A stretch of 64,000 nt of DNA from Chitinophaga pinensis (GCA_945907065.1 CAMDSC010000003.1:79390-143389), one strand, 5' to 3'; counted from the first letter of the stretch, positions 10,109 through 19,224 are shown. Notes: generated from the sequence alone by a model not told the origin. Made by a program: numbers and translations.

Positions 10109-10759
10109 CTATTCAATCCGTTTGGTAATGATTTTAAATCCATTTTTAATATCATTATTGATTTTTACTTCGCTAAGTATTTTATAAACCAATCCCTTAT
10201 TTTTACTATACACACGCTTATCTATCGATTCTTCAACGATATTAATGTCTTCTTTTACAAATACTTCAAGGCAATTGGTATACTCCATCCACGGTTTACT
10301 GACAAGCGTATAAGTTGCATTTTGAGGTTCTTTATGATTATAAGAATTTATGTTCCATCTAATTCCTCTAGATATCGGAAAAACTAAATCGGTAGTAATA
10401 GAACCACCTCCGGTTACAAAATTAACATGGTATTTATTTGTGCTATAAAAATAATAAGAACTATAATTCCATCCTTTACTTGTATCCTTGGTTGAAAATA
10501 ATTCAATTCTGTAAGTTGAGTCACCACTGCTATGTGCTTCAACACTGGTAATTATCTCTTTTATAAATTTTCTAACTGAATCTTTAGTGTTGCCAACAGC
10601 ATTATATTTTACAGAATCAATGGAGAACATATTAATTTGTCCCACTTTTAAAGGGAAATAAGCTTGCCCAACATCTGTGGTCACAGGTTCATATTCTGTT
10701 TTACGGCAGTTTGAAAAAAGGAGACTAAATGCAAATAGTATAGTTAGAGTTCTTAACAT
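10109..10759 (-). CDS. Putative lipoprotein of unknown function
   Basis: This is a 216-residue protein with a hydrophobic leader followed by a Cys in the context LLFSNC (about residue 18), a loose Bacteroidota-type lipobox. The mature part is beta-rich (YFPLKVGQINMFSIDSV near the start, then many short strands). The phrase YFPLKVG followed by a measured-value-like fold is common in small secreted Bacteroidota proteins, but I cannot name a family. It starts at ATG 10759 and is divergent from folD, with 111 bases between. It converges on the repeat-bearing gap at 9790-10108. Confidence 0.75.
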   Translation of the reverse strand: MLRTLTILFAFSLLFSNCRKTEYEPVTTDVGQAYFPLKVGQINMFSIDSVKYNAVGNTKDSVRKFIKEIITSVEAHSSGDSTYRIELFSTKDTSKGWNYSSYYFYSTNKYHVNFVTGGGSITTDLVFPISRGIRWNINSYNHKEPQNATYTLVSKPWMEYTNCLEVFVKEDINIVEESIDKRVYSKNKGLVYKILSEVKINNDIKNGFKIITKRIE

Positions 10760-10870
10760 GACTTGTAGTTATGCAAATAAACATTGTTTTTTTTGATTAA
10801 AATGAATCGTGCTTTCATTTTATGTTCAAAAAAGGAGGCAATAAATTGTAAATTCGCGCAAAATTAAAAT

Positions 10871-11761
10871 ATGCAATTACTAAATGGCTTGCAGGTTGCC
10901 AAAACAATAAAGGAGCAACTTTCGCAAGAAGTAAATAATTTAAAACTAAAGGGTTTAAGGGCTCCACATTTGGCTGCCATTTTGGTTGGTAGTGATGGCG
11001 CAAGTCAAACATATGTTAATAGTAAAGAGGCAGATTGTAAACAAGTAGGGTTTGATTCATCGGTTTTTAGATACGATGAAAGCACAACAGAACAAGAGCT
11101 TTTAGATAAAATTGAAGAAATAAATAATAATTCAAATATTGATGGGCTTATTGTTCAATTGCCTTTACCGAAACATATTTCAGAGCTTAAAGTTACTCAA
11201 TTGATTAGTCCTGAAAAGGATGTTGATGGATTTCATACCCTTAGTTTGGGCAAATTATTGAAAAGTGAAGATACCTTTATTCCAGCCACACCTTATGGAA
11301 TATTGATGATGTTGGAACTTTATGATATACAAACAACAGGCAAACATTGTGTTGTAGTTGGTCGTAGCAATATTGTTGGACGGCCTATGAGTGTGCTTAT
11401 GTCGCAAAATACCAAATATGGTAACTGCACAGTTACTTTAACACATAGCAAAACAGTAAACCTTGAATCGTATGTAAAACAAGCTGATATTGTTATAGCT
11501 GCTTTAGGCAAGCCTGAGTTTATTAAAGGAAATATGCTAAAGCAAGGGGCAATTGTTATAGATGTGGGTATCACCAGAGTGGACGATTCTGCAAATCCCA
11601 AAGGCTATGTGCTAAAAGGGGATGTGGATTTTGATGATGTAAAAGAAATAGCTTCAGCTGTAACTCCTGTTCCAGGCGGTGTAGGTCCACTAACCCGCAT
11701 TGGACTTTTGAAAAATACATTTAAGTCCTATTTGAAATCTAATATTACTTCTTCGATTTGA
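10871..11761 (+). CDS. folD: Bifunctional methylene-THF dehydrogenase / methenyl-THF cyclohydrolase
   Basis: FolD interconverts 5,10-methylene-THF, 5,10-methenyl-THF and 10-formyl-THF in cytoplasmic one-carbon metabolism, using NAD(P). The signature segments are all present: YVNSKEADCKQVGF with the catalytic Lys near residue 56, GLIVQLPLPKHI near residue 95, KDVDGFH near residue 120, the cofactor-binding VVVGRSNIVGRP near residue 160 and the C-terminal TPVPGGVGPLTR. The length of 296 fits the family. The stop codon overlaps the TTG start of queE (TTGA), which suggests translational coupling, although the two pathways share only a link to GTP and folate chemistry. Confidence 0.97.
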   Translation: MQLLNGLQVAKTIKEQLSQEVNNLKLKGLRAPHLAAILVGSDGASQTYVNSKEADCKQVGFDSSVFRYDESTTEQELLDKIEEINNNSNIDGLIVQLPLPKHISELKVTQLISPEKDVDGFHTLSLGKLLKSEDTFIPATPYGILMMLELYDIQTTGKHCVVVGRSNIVGRPMSVLMSQNTKYGNCTVTLTHSKTVNLESYVKQADIVIAALGKPEFIKGNMLKQGAIVIDVGITRVDDSANPKGYVLKGDVDFDDVKEIASAVTPVPGGVGPLTRIGLLKNTFKSYLKSNITSSI

Positions 11762-12363
11762 GCCAGCAGAAATATCCAGTAATGGAAATTTTTTATACCA
11801 TTCAAGGCGAAGGTACCTGGAGCGGAAAGGCCTCTTATTTTATAAGGCTGGCCGGCTGTGATGTTGGCTGTGTATGGTGTGATGTAAAAGAAAGTTGGGA
11901 TGCTAGTAAATATCCTGCTTTTACAACTGAACAAATAATGGAAAAATTTGAACCTACTGATTGCAAAATGGTAGTGATAACAGGCGGCGAACCAGCCATG
12001 TATGATTTGACGGATTTAACGGAAGGTCTAAAAAATAAAGGCTACAAGGTGCATATTGAAACATCAGGAGCCTATCCATTAATTGGTAATTTTGATTGGG
12101 TTTGTTTTTCACCTAAAAAATTTAAAAGACCGATAGAGAATTTCGGTAATAAAGCGGATGAATTAAAAGTTGTGGTATTTAATAAATCGGATTTTGAATG
12201 GGCCGAAACCTTTAAAAAAGAAGTAACTGAAAAATGTGAGCTTTATCTTCAGCCTGAATGGGATAAGCGTGAATCAGTAAAAGAAATAATAGTGGATTAT
12301 GTAAAAAATAATCCAGAATGGAAAGTATCATTGCAAACTCATAAGTATCTTGATATTCCATAA
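11758..12363 (+). CDS. queE: 7-carboxy-7-deazaguanine synthase (radical SAM)
   Basis: QueE converts 6-carboxytetrahydropterin to 7-carboxy-7-deazaguanine in preQ0/queuosine synthesis, using SAM and a [4Fe-4S] cluster. The substrate-side motif FYTIQGEG lies near residue 11, and the cluster ligands lie in AGCDVGCVWC (CxxxCxxC) near residue 32. VVITGGEP near residue 72 is the radical-SAM GGE motif. Length is 201 residues. The start is most likely TTG at 11758, overlapping the folD stop by four bases; an ATG at 11782 would only drop eight residues. The other queuosine genes (queC, queD, queF) are not in the window. Confidence 0.95.
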   Translation: MSQQKYPVMEIFYTIQGEGTWSGKASYFIRLAGCDVGCVWCDVKESWDASKYPAFTTEQIMEKFEPTDCKMVVITGGEPAMYDLTDLTEGLKNKGYKVHIETSGAYPLIGNFDWVCFSPKKFKRPIENFGNKADELKVVVFNKSDFEWAETFKKEVTEKCELYLQPEWDKRESVKEIIVDYVKNNPEWKVSLQTHKYLDIP

Positions 12364-12414
12364 TTAAGTTATTGTTTAAAAAACTAAAATAGTAAATAAA
12401 AAATATAAAATAGA

Positions 12415-13503
12415 ATGGCATTACAATGTGGAATAGTGGGCTTGCCCAATGTGGGAAAATCAACCCTTTTTAATTGTTTATCAACGGCCAAAGCTACAGC
12501 GGCCAATTTTCCTTTTTGCACCATTGAGCCAAATATTGGTGTAATAACCGTTCCTGATGAACGACTTTTTGCTTTGGAGGAAATAGTGAAACCTGAACGA
12601 GTTTTACCTACCACAATTGAAATTGTAGACATAGCAGGATTGGTAAAAGGAGCAAGTAAAGGCGAAGGCTTAGGAAATCAATTTTTGGGTAATATTCGTA
12701 ATACCGATGCTATTCTTCATGTGTTGCGTTGTTTTGATGATAACAATGTAATACATGTTGATGGTTCAATTAATCCAATTCGAGATAAGGAAATAATTGA
12801 TACAGAACTTCAAATTAAAGACCTTGAATCCATTGATTCTAAATTATCAAAGCTATCACGAGCTGCGGATACAGCTTCCAAAAAAATGGTTGAAGTTTTA
12901 AAGGTTTATAAAAATCATTTAGAATCGGGACAAAATGCCCGAACAGCGCAGGTTGAGGAAATAGATAAAGAAGCTATAAAGGATTTGCAACTGTTAACAG
13001 CCAAGCCGGTAATGTATGTGTGCAATGTGGATGAGCAAAGTGTAATTAAAGGAAATGATTATACTAAAAAAGTAGAAGAAGCTGTTAAAAATGAAAATGC
13101 TGAAATACTGATTATCTGTGCCAAAATAGAATCTGAAATTACCGAGTTGGAAGATCGTGACGATCAAGTAATGTTTTTAGAAGAATTGGGATTGAAGGAA
13201 AGTGGGGTAGGGCGATTGATAAAATCGGCGTATATACTTTTAAATTATGCTACTTATTTTACTGCTGGCAAAAAAGAGGTGAGAGCTTGGACAATCACCA
13301 AAGGAATGAAAGCCCCGCAGGCTGCAGGAGTTATTCATACTGATTTTGAGAAAGGTTTTATTCGTGCCGAGGTGATTCATTACAATGATTTTATTCATTA
13401 TAAATCGGAGGCAGCGTGTCGCGATAATGGTAAACTCAATGTCGAAGGAAAGGATTATACAGTAGAAGATGGCGATGTAATGCACTTTAGATTTAATGTA
13501 TAA
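12415..13503 (+). CDS. ychF: Redox-regulated ribosome-associated ATPase YchF (Obg family)
   Basis: YchF/OLA1 is a universally conserved P-loop NTPase of the Obg family that binds ribosomes and hydrolyses ATP. The P-loop GLPNVGKST lies at about residues 8-16, the G3 region VDIAGLVKGASKGEGLGN near residue 68, and the C-terminal TGS domain contains VRAWTITKG and the DYTVEDGDVMHFRFNV end. The length of 362 is that of the family. It follows queE by 51 bases with no terminator seen, so co-transcription is possible. Identification is firm. Confidence 0.97.
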   Translation: MALQCGIVGLPNVGKSTLFNCLSTAKATAANFPFCTIEPNIGVITVPDERLFALEEIVKPERVLPTTIEIVDIAGLVKGASKGEGLGNQFLGNIRNTDAILHVLRCFDDNNVIHVDGSINPIRDKEIIDTELQIKDLESIDSKLSKLSRAADTASKKMVEVLKVYKNHLESGQNARTAQVEEIDKEAIKDLQLLTAKPVMYVCNVDEQSVIKGNDYTKKVEEAVKNENAEILIICAKIESEITELEDRDDQVMFLEELGLKESGVGRLIKSAYILLNYATYFTAGKKEVRAWTITKGMKAPQAAGVIHTDFEKGFIRAEVIHYNDFIHYKSEAACRDNGKLNVEGKDYTVEDGDVMHFRFNV

Positions 13504-13586
13504 CGATAAAATAATAAATTATTAATTTATCAGTAACCTGTCAAAATACAAAACATGATTTTATTTTTACAGGTTGTTAGTCCATA

Positions 13587-14840
13587 TTGCTTCAATATTC
13601 TAAATTGCCAGTCAATTTGAAACCAATTAAATCTCTTCATATAGTTGCATTTGATGTGCCATTTCCGGCCAATTATGGAGGAGTTATTGATATATTTTAT
13701 AAGCTAAAAGCGCTTCAACAAGCCGGAGTAAGCATAACTCTTCATTGTTTTGAATATGGCCGAAAGCCTTCTAAAGAGCTTTCACTTCTTTGTAAAAAGG
13801 TATACTATTACCCCAGAAAAACATTTATAAATTTTTTAAGTGGTAAAGTCCCATATATCGTTGCATCGCGCGGCAGTGATGAACTTTTAACCAATTTATT
13901 GAAAGATAATGCCCCTATTTTATTTGAGGGATTGCATTCTACTTTTTTCTTGAAGCATCCAGATTTAATACATCGGTTTAAAATTGTAAGGACACATAAC
14001 GTGGAGCACGACTACTATCATCATTTGGAAATGGTAGAAAAGGATTTTTTTAAACGTTATTTTTTTAAACTTGAATCTGATAAACTAAAAAAGTATCAAT
14101 ATGTGCTTAAAAATGCAGATTTGATTTGTGCCATTTCTCCTAACGATTACAATTATTTTCAAAAGAAGTTTGGTAAAACTCTTTTTATACCAGCGTTTCA
14201 TAGCAATGAGAAAGTGGAGATAAAGGATGGTCGCGGCAATTATGTTTTATATCATGGAAATTTGGCCGTGGGTGAAAATCATGAGGCTGCTGTATATTTA
14301 ATAAATCAAGTGTTTTCAAAGCTCGATCTTCCTTTTGTAATTGCCGGTAATCACCCAAAAAAAGAGTTAAAACAATTGGCCGCCAAGTATCCAAATGTGG
14401 AATTGATTGATGATGGAAATTCGGAACAAATTGAGGAACTTATAAAAAATGCTCAAATAAATGTGCTGTATACCGAGCAAGATACCGGCATAAAATTAAA
14501 GCTTTTAAATTCTTTATTTACCGGAAGGTATTGTATTGTAAATCATAAAATGGCTGATAATACAGGCTTAGAAGGTTTTTGTCATATAGCCAACACTGCA
14601 TCCCAATTTATTAAATTGGTGAAAGAATATTGGGAAAAACCGTTTTCGGAACAAGAAAAAGTAGAACGAATTAAATTTTTTAATAATGAATTTAATAATA
14701 CAATTACTGCTAACGAGCTATTAAAGGCAATACCTTTTGAGTATATCAAATCAGAGATAACTTTTAAACCTATACAAAAACCTACAGTTAAATCAAGGGT
14801 AGCCATTGGTCTTAGCTCATTGCTTGGGATTTTTACTTAG
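13587..14840 (+). CDS. Glycosyltransferase, GT-B fold (GT4/GT1-like)
   Basis: This 417-residue cytoplasmic protein looks like a family 4 glycosyltransferase. The N-terminal Rossmann domain begins LHIVAFDVPFPANYGGVIDI, and a mid segment has RTHNVEHDYY and ADLICAISPNDYNYF. The C-terminal domain has YHGNLAVGENHEA, FVIAGNHP and an EQDTGIKLKLLNSL stretch that matches the sugar-nucleotide-binding E-x7-E region in degraded form. No ATG is available before the first core strand, so the start is a TTG, at 13587 or at 13605 or 13617. Donor and acceptor are unknown, and no polysaccharide cluster is adjacent. It converges with the GHMP kinase gene, 9 bases apart. Confidence 0.85.
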   Translation: MLQYSKLPVNLKPIKSLHIVAFDVPFPANYGGVIDIFYKLKALQQAGVSITLHCFEYGRKPSKELSLLCKKVYYYPRKTFINFLSGKVPYIVASRGSDELLTNLLKDNAPILFEGLHSTFFLKHPDLIHRFKIVRTHNVEHDYYHHLEMVEKDFFKRYFFKLESDKLKKYQYVLKNADLICAISPNDYNYFQKKFGKTLFIPAFHSNEKVEIKDGRGNYVLYHGNLAVGENHEAAVYLINQVFSKLDLPFVIAGNHPKKELKQLAAKYPNVELIDDGNSEQIEELIKNAQINVLYTEQDTGIKLKLLNSLFTGRYCIVNHKMADNTGLEGFCHIANTASQFIKLVKEYWEKPFSEQEKVERIKFFNNEFNNTITANELLKAIPFEYIKSEITFKPIQKPTVKSRVAIGLSSLLGIFT

Positions 14841-14849
14841 TGGTTAAAA

Positions 14850-15776
14850 TTAAATTTTTACCATCTCGTCCCAACTCAAAACTGTATCAAATCCTTTTTT
14901 CTTAAAATAAATTTTCGCTTCATTTCCTGTTACCAAAATAAAATCACCACCCCAAGCCCCTAATGATTTTATGGCTCCCGGATAATCTTTAAACCATCGG
15001 TTTTTAACAGGTTCTATTTTTACAATTTGAGCAAGAATAGTTTCGTGTTCAGTTATTAATTTTTCAAAGCTTTGCAAATTGTTGCATTCAAATATTTGCT
15101 GAGTTATAGTATTGATTTGCTCAATTTGAACAGACGTTGGTTTCGGTAAAGTTTTATAATTAGCTATTTCATTTCGGCTATTTTGTTTTATACCAAGATG
15201 CACAAAAAATAATCCGTTGGTAAATGAAGGTTTAAAATTTACAACTTCCCAAACCGGTTTTTCAGTTTCTAAATGATAAATAATAGGTTGGGCTTCCATA
15301 GCTACAGCCACATCGTAGCCACTGCCTTCCATTGAATTAAAGAACAATTTCATCGCATCTACTTCGGCCCATTTGGCAATATTAGCAATTAAAGTACTAC
15401 TACTACCTAAGCCCCAATCCGTCGGGAATTCTAAATTGGTTATTACCTCATAATCTGTTTGGTTGTTCAAAAAATGAGGATTAAGATCTAACGCGTTTTC
15501 AAATATATTTTTTAAAATTATAACTTCAGGTGAAGTATCCAAAGTCCCCATTGCAACCGGTATCAAATGAACTTCTTGCAGAATAAAGGAAAAGTTTATC
15601 CAAATATTTCCATTCACATCCTTTGCTGTCCAATGAATATTACCTGAACCTGGAAGCATATTCACCGTCATTTGTTGTCCTTTATTGGTGGGTAGGGCAA
15701 AAGCATTAGCTCCGTCCAAAACAAGATATTCTCCAGTTAATAATAGTTTGCCGTGGCTAAAGAAAGATTTTTTCAA
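14850..15776 (-). CDS. GYDIA-type GHMP kinase, probable mevalonate-pathway kinase
   Basis: This 308-residue protein has a recognisable GHMP kinase frame: an N-terminal SHGKLLLTGEYLVLDG, the ATP-binding DWGLGSSSTLIAN motif, and SGYDVAVAME, the variant of the GYDIA signature that names a Bacteroidota subfamily. The family is generally placed with mevalonate, phosphomevalonate or diphosphomevalonate enzymes, and operon position directly after HMG-CoA reductase supports a role in the mevalonate pathway. The exact phospho-acceptor is not inferable. It starts at TTG 15776, overlapping the HMG-CoA reductase stop by four bases (TTGA), which implies coupled translation. Confidence 0.87.
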   Translation of the reverse strand: MKKSFFSHGKLLLTGEYLVLDGANAFALPTNKGQQMTVNMLPGSGNIHWTAKDVNGNIWINFSFILQEVHLIPVAMGTLDTSPEVIILKNIFENALDLNPHFLNNQTDYEVITNLEFPTDWGLGSSSTLIANIAKWAEVDAMKLFFNSMEGSGYDVAVAMEAQPIIYHLETEKPVWEVVNFKPSFTNGLFFVHLGIKQNSRNEIANYKTLPKPTSVQIEQINTITQQIFECNNLQSFEKLITEHETILAQIVKIEPVKNRWFKDYPGAIKSLGAWGGDFILVTGNEAKIYFKKKGFDTVLSWDEMVKI

Positions 15777-17110
15777 TTTTTCAAATTAATTTCACTCAAA
15801 TCCTTAATTCCCCTCAATTTGCAAAAAATATCAACCGTTGCATAATGAGTTGGAACTTTATCCTTAAAATATTCAACAATAGCAGATTTTTCTTCTTCTG
15901 TAGCTTCCAATTGATTTAGGATATTGAGCAAGTGCATTTTCATGTGCCCTTTTTGAATTCCAGTGGTAACAAGGCTTCGCAATGCTGAAAAGTTCTGTGC
16001 TAAACCTGCGGCGGCAGTTATTTCCATCAGTTCAGCAGCACTTGGTTTTCCTAATAATTCGTGCGAAAATTTAACCATAGGGTGCAGCGTGGTAATGCCG
16101 CCAACGGTTCCTAATGACAATGGCACATCTATCCAAAACCTAAAAATTCCGTCCACAACCTCAGCATGCGTAAGGCTGCTATATTTTCCGTTGCGGGAAG
16201 CATAAGCATGAACACAGGCTTCCACCGCTCTAAAGTCGTTACCTGTAGCAAGTACCACTGAGTCAATGCCGTTCATTATTCCTTTATTGTGAGTTACGGC
16301 TCGATAAGGTTCTATTTCTGCAATTCTAACGGCTCTTAAAAAATTTTTAGCAAATTCAGTAGGTTCAATATCGTCATCGTTCAAATCCTGAACTGGGCAA
16401 CTTACCTCGCATCTTACCAAGCATTCGGGAGTGTAGTTGCTCAAAATGCACATAACAATTTGAATGTCTTTGTCGGTTAAATTACTTTCGGCAATTTTAT
16501 GTTTTAGGGTTTGGGCAAAATCTTCTAACAATGAGTTTATAAAATTAGCACCCATACTATCGCAGGTATCAAAACGGGCTTCTAATTGGTAATATCCAGG
16601 TTCTTCGGAAGTTTTATTTTTTAATTGAATATCTAAAATTCCACCACCTCGAGTTCTCATATTTTTAGTAATAGGATTTGTACTTTCAATTAAATCAGCT
16701 TTAATATTTTCGAAAAATTCAATAAATCTATCGGTATCTTTTCCGCTCCAGATAAAGTGAACATGACCTATTTTTGTTTTTGAAATAACGCTAGATTTAA
16801 AACCACCGCGGTTTACCCAAAACTTTGCAGCCTTTGCTGCCGCTGCCACCACCGAACTTTCTTCAATGGCCAATGGCAAACAAAATAATTTTCCGTTTAT
16901 TAAAAAATTAGGAGCTACCCCGTATGGAATATAAAAATTGGTAAGAGTATTTTCAATAAATTCATCATGCAATTTTTGAATATTAGAATCCAAGTGCCAG
17001 TAGCTTTTAAGCATTTGTAAAGCTTTTTCCGGCTGCTCAAAATAGTTGTCAATTAGCCATTCTATTTTGGCTTCTTTTGCAAGCTTGCTATATCCTTTGA
17101 TTTGCTTCAA
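15773..17110 (-). CDS. mvaA: Hydroxymethylglutaryl-CoA reductase, class II
   Basis: This enzyme interconverts HMG-CoA and mevalonate with NAD(P)H, the committed step of the mevalonate route to isoprenoids. The N-terminal GYSKLAKEAKIEWL, the ENTLTNFYIPYGVAPNF substrate loop with catalytic Glu, and HNKGIMNGIDSVVLATGNDFRAVE with catalytic Lys and the Asp-containing cofactor segment are all present. GTVGGITTLHP and AAAGLAQNFSALRSL follow, with a catalytic His in the C-terminal GIQKGHMKMHL. The length of 445 matches class II (Pseudomonas-type) enzymes. The start is TTG at 17110; the first ATG would delete a conserved region. It lies 53 bases after idi2 and overlaps the GHMP kinase start. Confidence 0.95.
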   Translation of the reverse strand: MKQIKGYSKLAKEAKIEWLIDNYFEQPEKALQMLKSYWHLDSNIQKLHDEFIENTLTNFYIPYGVAPNFLINGKLFCLPLAIEESSVVAAAAKAAKFWVNRGGFKSSVISKTKIGHVHFIWSGKDTDRFIEFFENIKADLIESTNPITKNMRTRGGGILDIQLKNKTSEEPGYYQLEARFDTCDSMGANFINSLLEDFAQTLKHKIAESNLTDKDIQIVMCILSNYTPECLVRCEVSCPVQDLNDDDIEPTEFAKNFLRAVRIAEIEPYRAVTHNKGIMNGIDSVVLATGNDFRAVEACVHAYASRNGKYSSLTHAEVVDGIFRFWIDVPLSLGTVGGITTLHPMVKFSHELLGKPSAAELMEITAAAGLAQNFSALRSLVTTGIQKGHMKMHLLNILNQLEATEEEKSAIVEYFKDKVPTHYATVDIFCKLRGIKDLSEINLKN

Positions 17111-17163
17111 TTGCTATTTGGGTATAAAGTTTATTAGTTCCTAATCATTGAAAATTGAGTATT

Positions 17164-18165
17164 CTACCTAATTCTTAAAAAAGCTTTCGCCATTGCCAGA
17201 CCTCGTATCTGCAATTCCAAATATTCGCATAGCATTTCAAAACTTTCTTTTGCAGGTTTTAGCAAAGCTGAGGCTTGACCATAAATAGCATTTGAATTAA
17301 TTTTTTCAGTTAAATAATATCCATCCAAAAAGGTTTTTACACCTCCAGATATAATAAAATTTTGGCAGGAATATTTTTTTGAATCCTTTAATATTTCGTT
17401 TACAAATTCTACCATTTCAATTGCAGTATGGCCAATATTGGCAACCGGTTCATAAACTTCTTTGCGTATTTCATTTCCTCGCAACATTTCCAACATTGCA
17501 AAATTAGTTCCACCATGTGCCCCAAAATCTATAGCTTCTAAAGGCATTTTTATCAGACTTTTTAAACTTTCGGGTCCCATTCCTTGTCCTACTTCCTTTA
17601 CTATTATTTTAAAATCAGCTTTATTTAATAATTCCTGAATCGTAATTAAAGGTGATTGACTAATTTGGTCTCCTTCAGGTTGCAGCCATTCCTGCAATGG
17701 ATTGATATGAACAATTAAACCTGTGGCTTCAGTTTTATCAATTAATACTTTAATTTTATCAATTTTGCCGGCCAACAAAAGTTCTTCAACCTGTGCTATA
17801 CCTAGGTTGGCATAAAGCGGCATGGCATCACCAATATATTTTCTTACTTTAAAATCTTCTAAAAATGTGCTGTCATCTAAAATAATTCGGCACGAGCCCA
17901 AACCCATACCCATTTTATATTTTCCACAGGCTTTGGCTAAATTTTGATTAATAGTTTTAGCGTAATTGGTTCCACCGGTCATGCTGCTTACCCATATTGG
18001 AGCCCCTAATTCAGATTCCAAAAAATTGATTGGAGCTAATTTATTTTGAGGATGAGCTTGCAAAACAGGTTCGTAATAAAAACGATTATCCGTTTCCGAC
18101 ACTTGCGAAAGAAACGCCAAATCAATGTGATCGGCTTTGCGGGTTGAGGTTGTATCGGGGTGCAT
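17164..18165 (-). CDS. fni: Isopentenyl-diphosphate delta-isomerase, type 2 (FMN-dependent)
   Basis: Type 2 isomerase interconverts isopentenyl and dimethylallyl diphosphate using reduced FMN. Key segments are RKADHIDLAF at the N-terminus, PIWVSSMTGGT near residue 60, GLGSCR near 93, HINPLQEWLQPEGD near 155 and IVKEVGQGM near 190. FGAHGGTNFA near 217 and SGGVKTFLDG near 274 complete the flavin and phosphate sites. Starting at ATG 18165 gives 333 residues, the usual length. A longer reading frame to 18357 would run into fabI and lacks homology-like sequence. This is the first gene of the three-gene isoprenoid operon. Confidence 0.95.
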   Translation of the reverse strand: MHPDTTSTRKADHIDLAFLSQVSETDNRFYYEPVLQAHPQNKLAPINFLESELGAPIWVSSMTGGTNYAKTINQNLAKACGKYKMGMGLGSCRIILDDSTFLEDFKVRKYIGDAMPLYANLGIAQVEELLLAGKIDKIKVLIDKTEATGLIVHINPLQEWLQPEGDQISQSPLITIQELLNKADFKIIVKEVGQGMGPESLKSLIKMPLEAIDFGAHGGTNFAMLEMLRGNEIRKEVYEPVANIGHTAIEMVEFVNEILKDSKKYSCQNFIISGGVKTFLDGYYLTEKINSNAIYGQASALLKPAKESFEMLCEYLELQIRGLAMAKAFLRIR

Positions 18166-18180
18166 TTTTAATTTATGGTT

Positions 18181-18188
18181 CAAATTTA
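18181..18188 (-). promoter_or_regulatory. -7 box of the isoprenoid operon promoter
   Basis: TAAATTTG on the minus strand (18188-18181) matches TAnnTTTG and lies 15 bases before the idi2 ATG. No convincing TTTG is found about 19 bases further upstream. Confidence 0.45.
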
Positions 18189-18264
18189 CTAATAAAGACA
18201 ACTTTTTTGGTTCTTTGTTTTGACAAAACTTTAGAATACAACGACAATTGCTTAAAATTGCAGA

Positions 18265-19080
18265 ATGGGAAATAATATTCTTAAAGGAAAGAGGGGCATC
18301 ATTTTTGGTGCCTTGGACGAACGCTCGATTGCTTGGAAAGTAGCTGAAAGGTGCCACGAAGAAGGTGCAATATTTGTATTGACTAATGCACCTATTGCTT
18401 TGCGAATGGGTGAAATAAATAAACTCGCTGAGGCTACCAACTCTATTGTAATTCCTTGCGATGTAAGTTTGGATGCTGATATGAAAACCCTAGTGGAGCA
18501 AGCTACTGAAAAATTAGGAGGTAAGTTGGATTTTGTGCTTCATTCGGTAGGTATGAGTTTAAATATTCGTAAAAAAAATCCCTACACCGATTTGAATTAT
18601 GATTTTATGCATAAAACGCTGGATATTTCTGCTATCTCTTTTCATAGGTTATTGCAAACTTGTTTTAATATGGATGCTTTAAATGAATGGTCAAGCGTTG
18701 TTGGTTTAACCTATATAGCCGGCCAACGAGTATTTCCCGACTACAATGAAATGGCTGAGGCCAAATCTATGCTTGAATCTATTGCCCGCAGTATGGGCTA
18801 CCATTATGGAAAAGCAAAAAAAGTGAGGGTAAATACTATTTCTCAATCTCCAACAATGACTTCAGCCGGTTCAGGTGTCGGTGGTTTTGATTCATTTGTA
18901 ACCTATGCCGATCAAATGTCGCCGCTTGGTAATGCCTCCGCCGATGATTGTGCAAACTATTGTGTTTCCTTATTTTCAGATTATACCCGCATGGTTACCA
19001 TGCAAAACTTGTTTCACGATGGTGGTTTCTCATTTACAGGAGTAAGCAGAGAGGTGATGGATATGATGAAGCCAATTTAG
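18265..19080 (+). CDS. fabI: Enoyl-[acyl-carrier-protein] reductase, FabI type
   Basis: FabI performs the last reduction of each fatty-acid elongation cycle, using NADH. It is a short-chain dehydrogenase variant: the divergent cofactor loop GALDERSIAWKVA lies near residue 15, followed by CDVSLDADM near 64 and HSVGMS near 91. The catalytic Tyr and Lys are in YNEMAEAK near residues 156-163 (Tyr-x6-Lys spacing), and SPTMTSAGSGVGGF forms the flexible substrate loop. The length of 271 fits. It is divergent from the isoprenoid operon with 99 bases between starts, and a strong intrinsic terminator follows. Confidence 0.96.
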   Translation: MGNNILKGKRGIIFGALDERSIAWKVAERCHEEGAIFVLTNAPIALRMGEINKLAEATNSIVIPCDVSLDADMKTLVEQATEKLGGKLDFVLHSVGMSLNIRKKNPYTDLNYDFMHKTLDISAISFHRLLQTCFNMDALNEWSSVVGLTYIAGQRVFPDYNEMAEAKSMLESIARSMGYHYGKAKKVRVNTISQSPTMTSAGSGVGGFDSFVTYADQMSPLGNASADDCANYCVSLFSDYTRMVTMQNLFHDGGFSFTGVSREVMDMMKPI

Positions 19081-19103
19081 AAATTTATAAGTTTTTAATA
19101 TTT

Positions 19104-19136
19104 AAAAACCTCTAAATACTGTTTAGAGGTTTTTTT
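19104..19136 (+). terminator. Intrinsic terminator of fabI
   Basis: AAAAACCTCTAAA (19104-19116) pairs perfectly with TTTAGAGGTTTTT (19122-19134), loop of 5, followed by Ts to 19136. Confidence 0.85.
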
Positions 19137-19224
19137 ATGAATAAGAAAGAAAAAGTAAAATTGTCTTTTCGTTATATCTCTAGTTCCCTTCGATATTACC
19201 TTAGAAGTTTTGTTATATAAATCC

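Noticed and set aside
10073..10387. A 104-residue plus-strand frame opposite the lipoprotein gene
   Set aside because: It is rich in Phe/Ile/Tyr and antisense to a gene with a signal peptide; no promoter or homology-like motif.
13535..13575. Inverted repeat AACCTGT/ACAGGTT upstream of the glycosyltransferase
   Set aside because: Seven base pairs with a 27-base AT-rich loop is too weak to call an operator or terminator.
18166..18357. Longer idi2 start at 18357
   Set aside because: It would overlap the fabI coding region on the other strand and add 64 residues not found in type 2 isomerases; the -7 box at 18181-18188 supports 18165.
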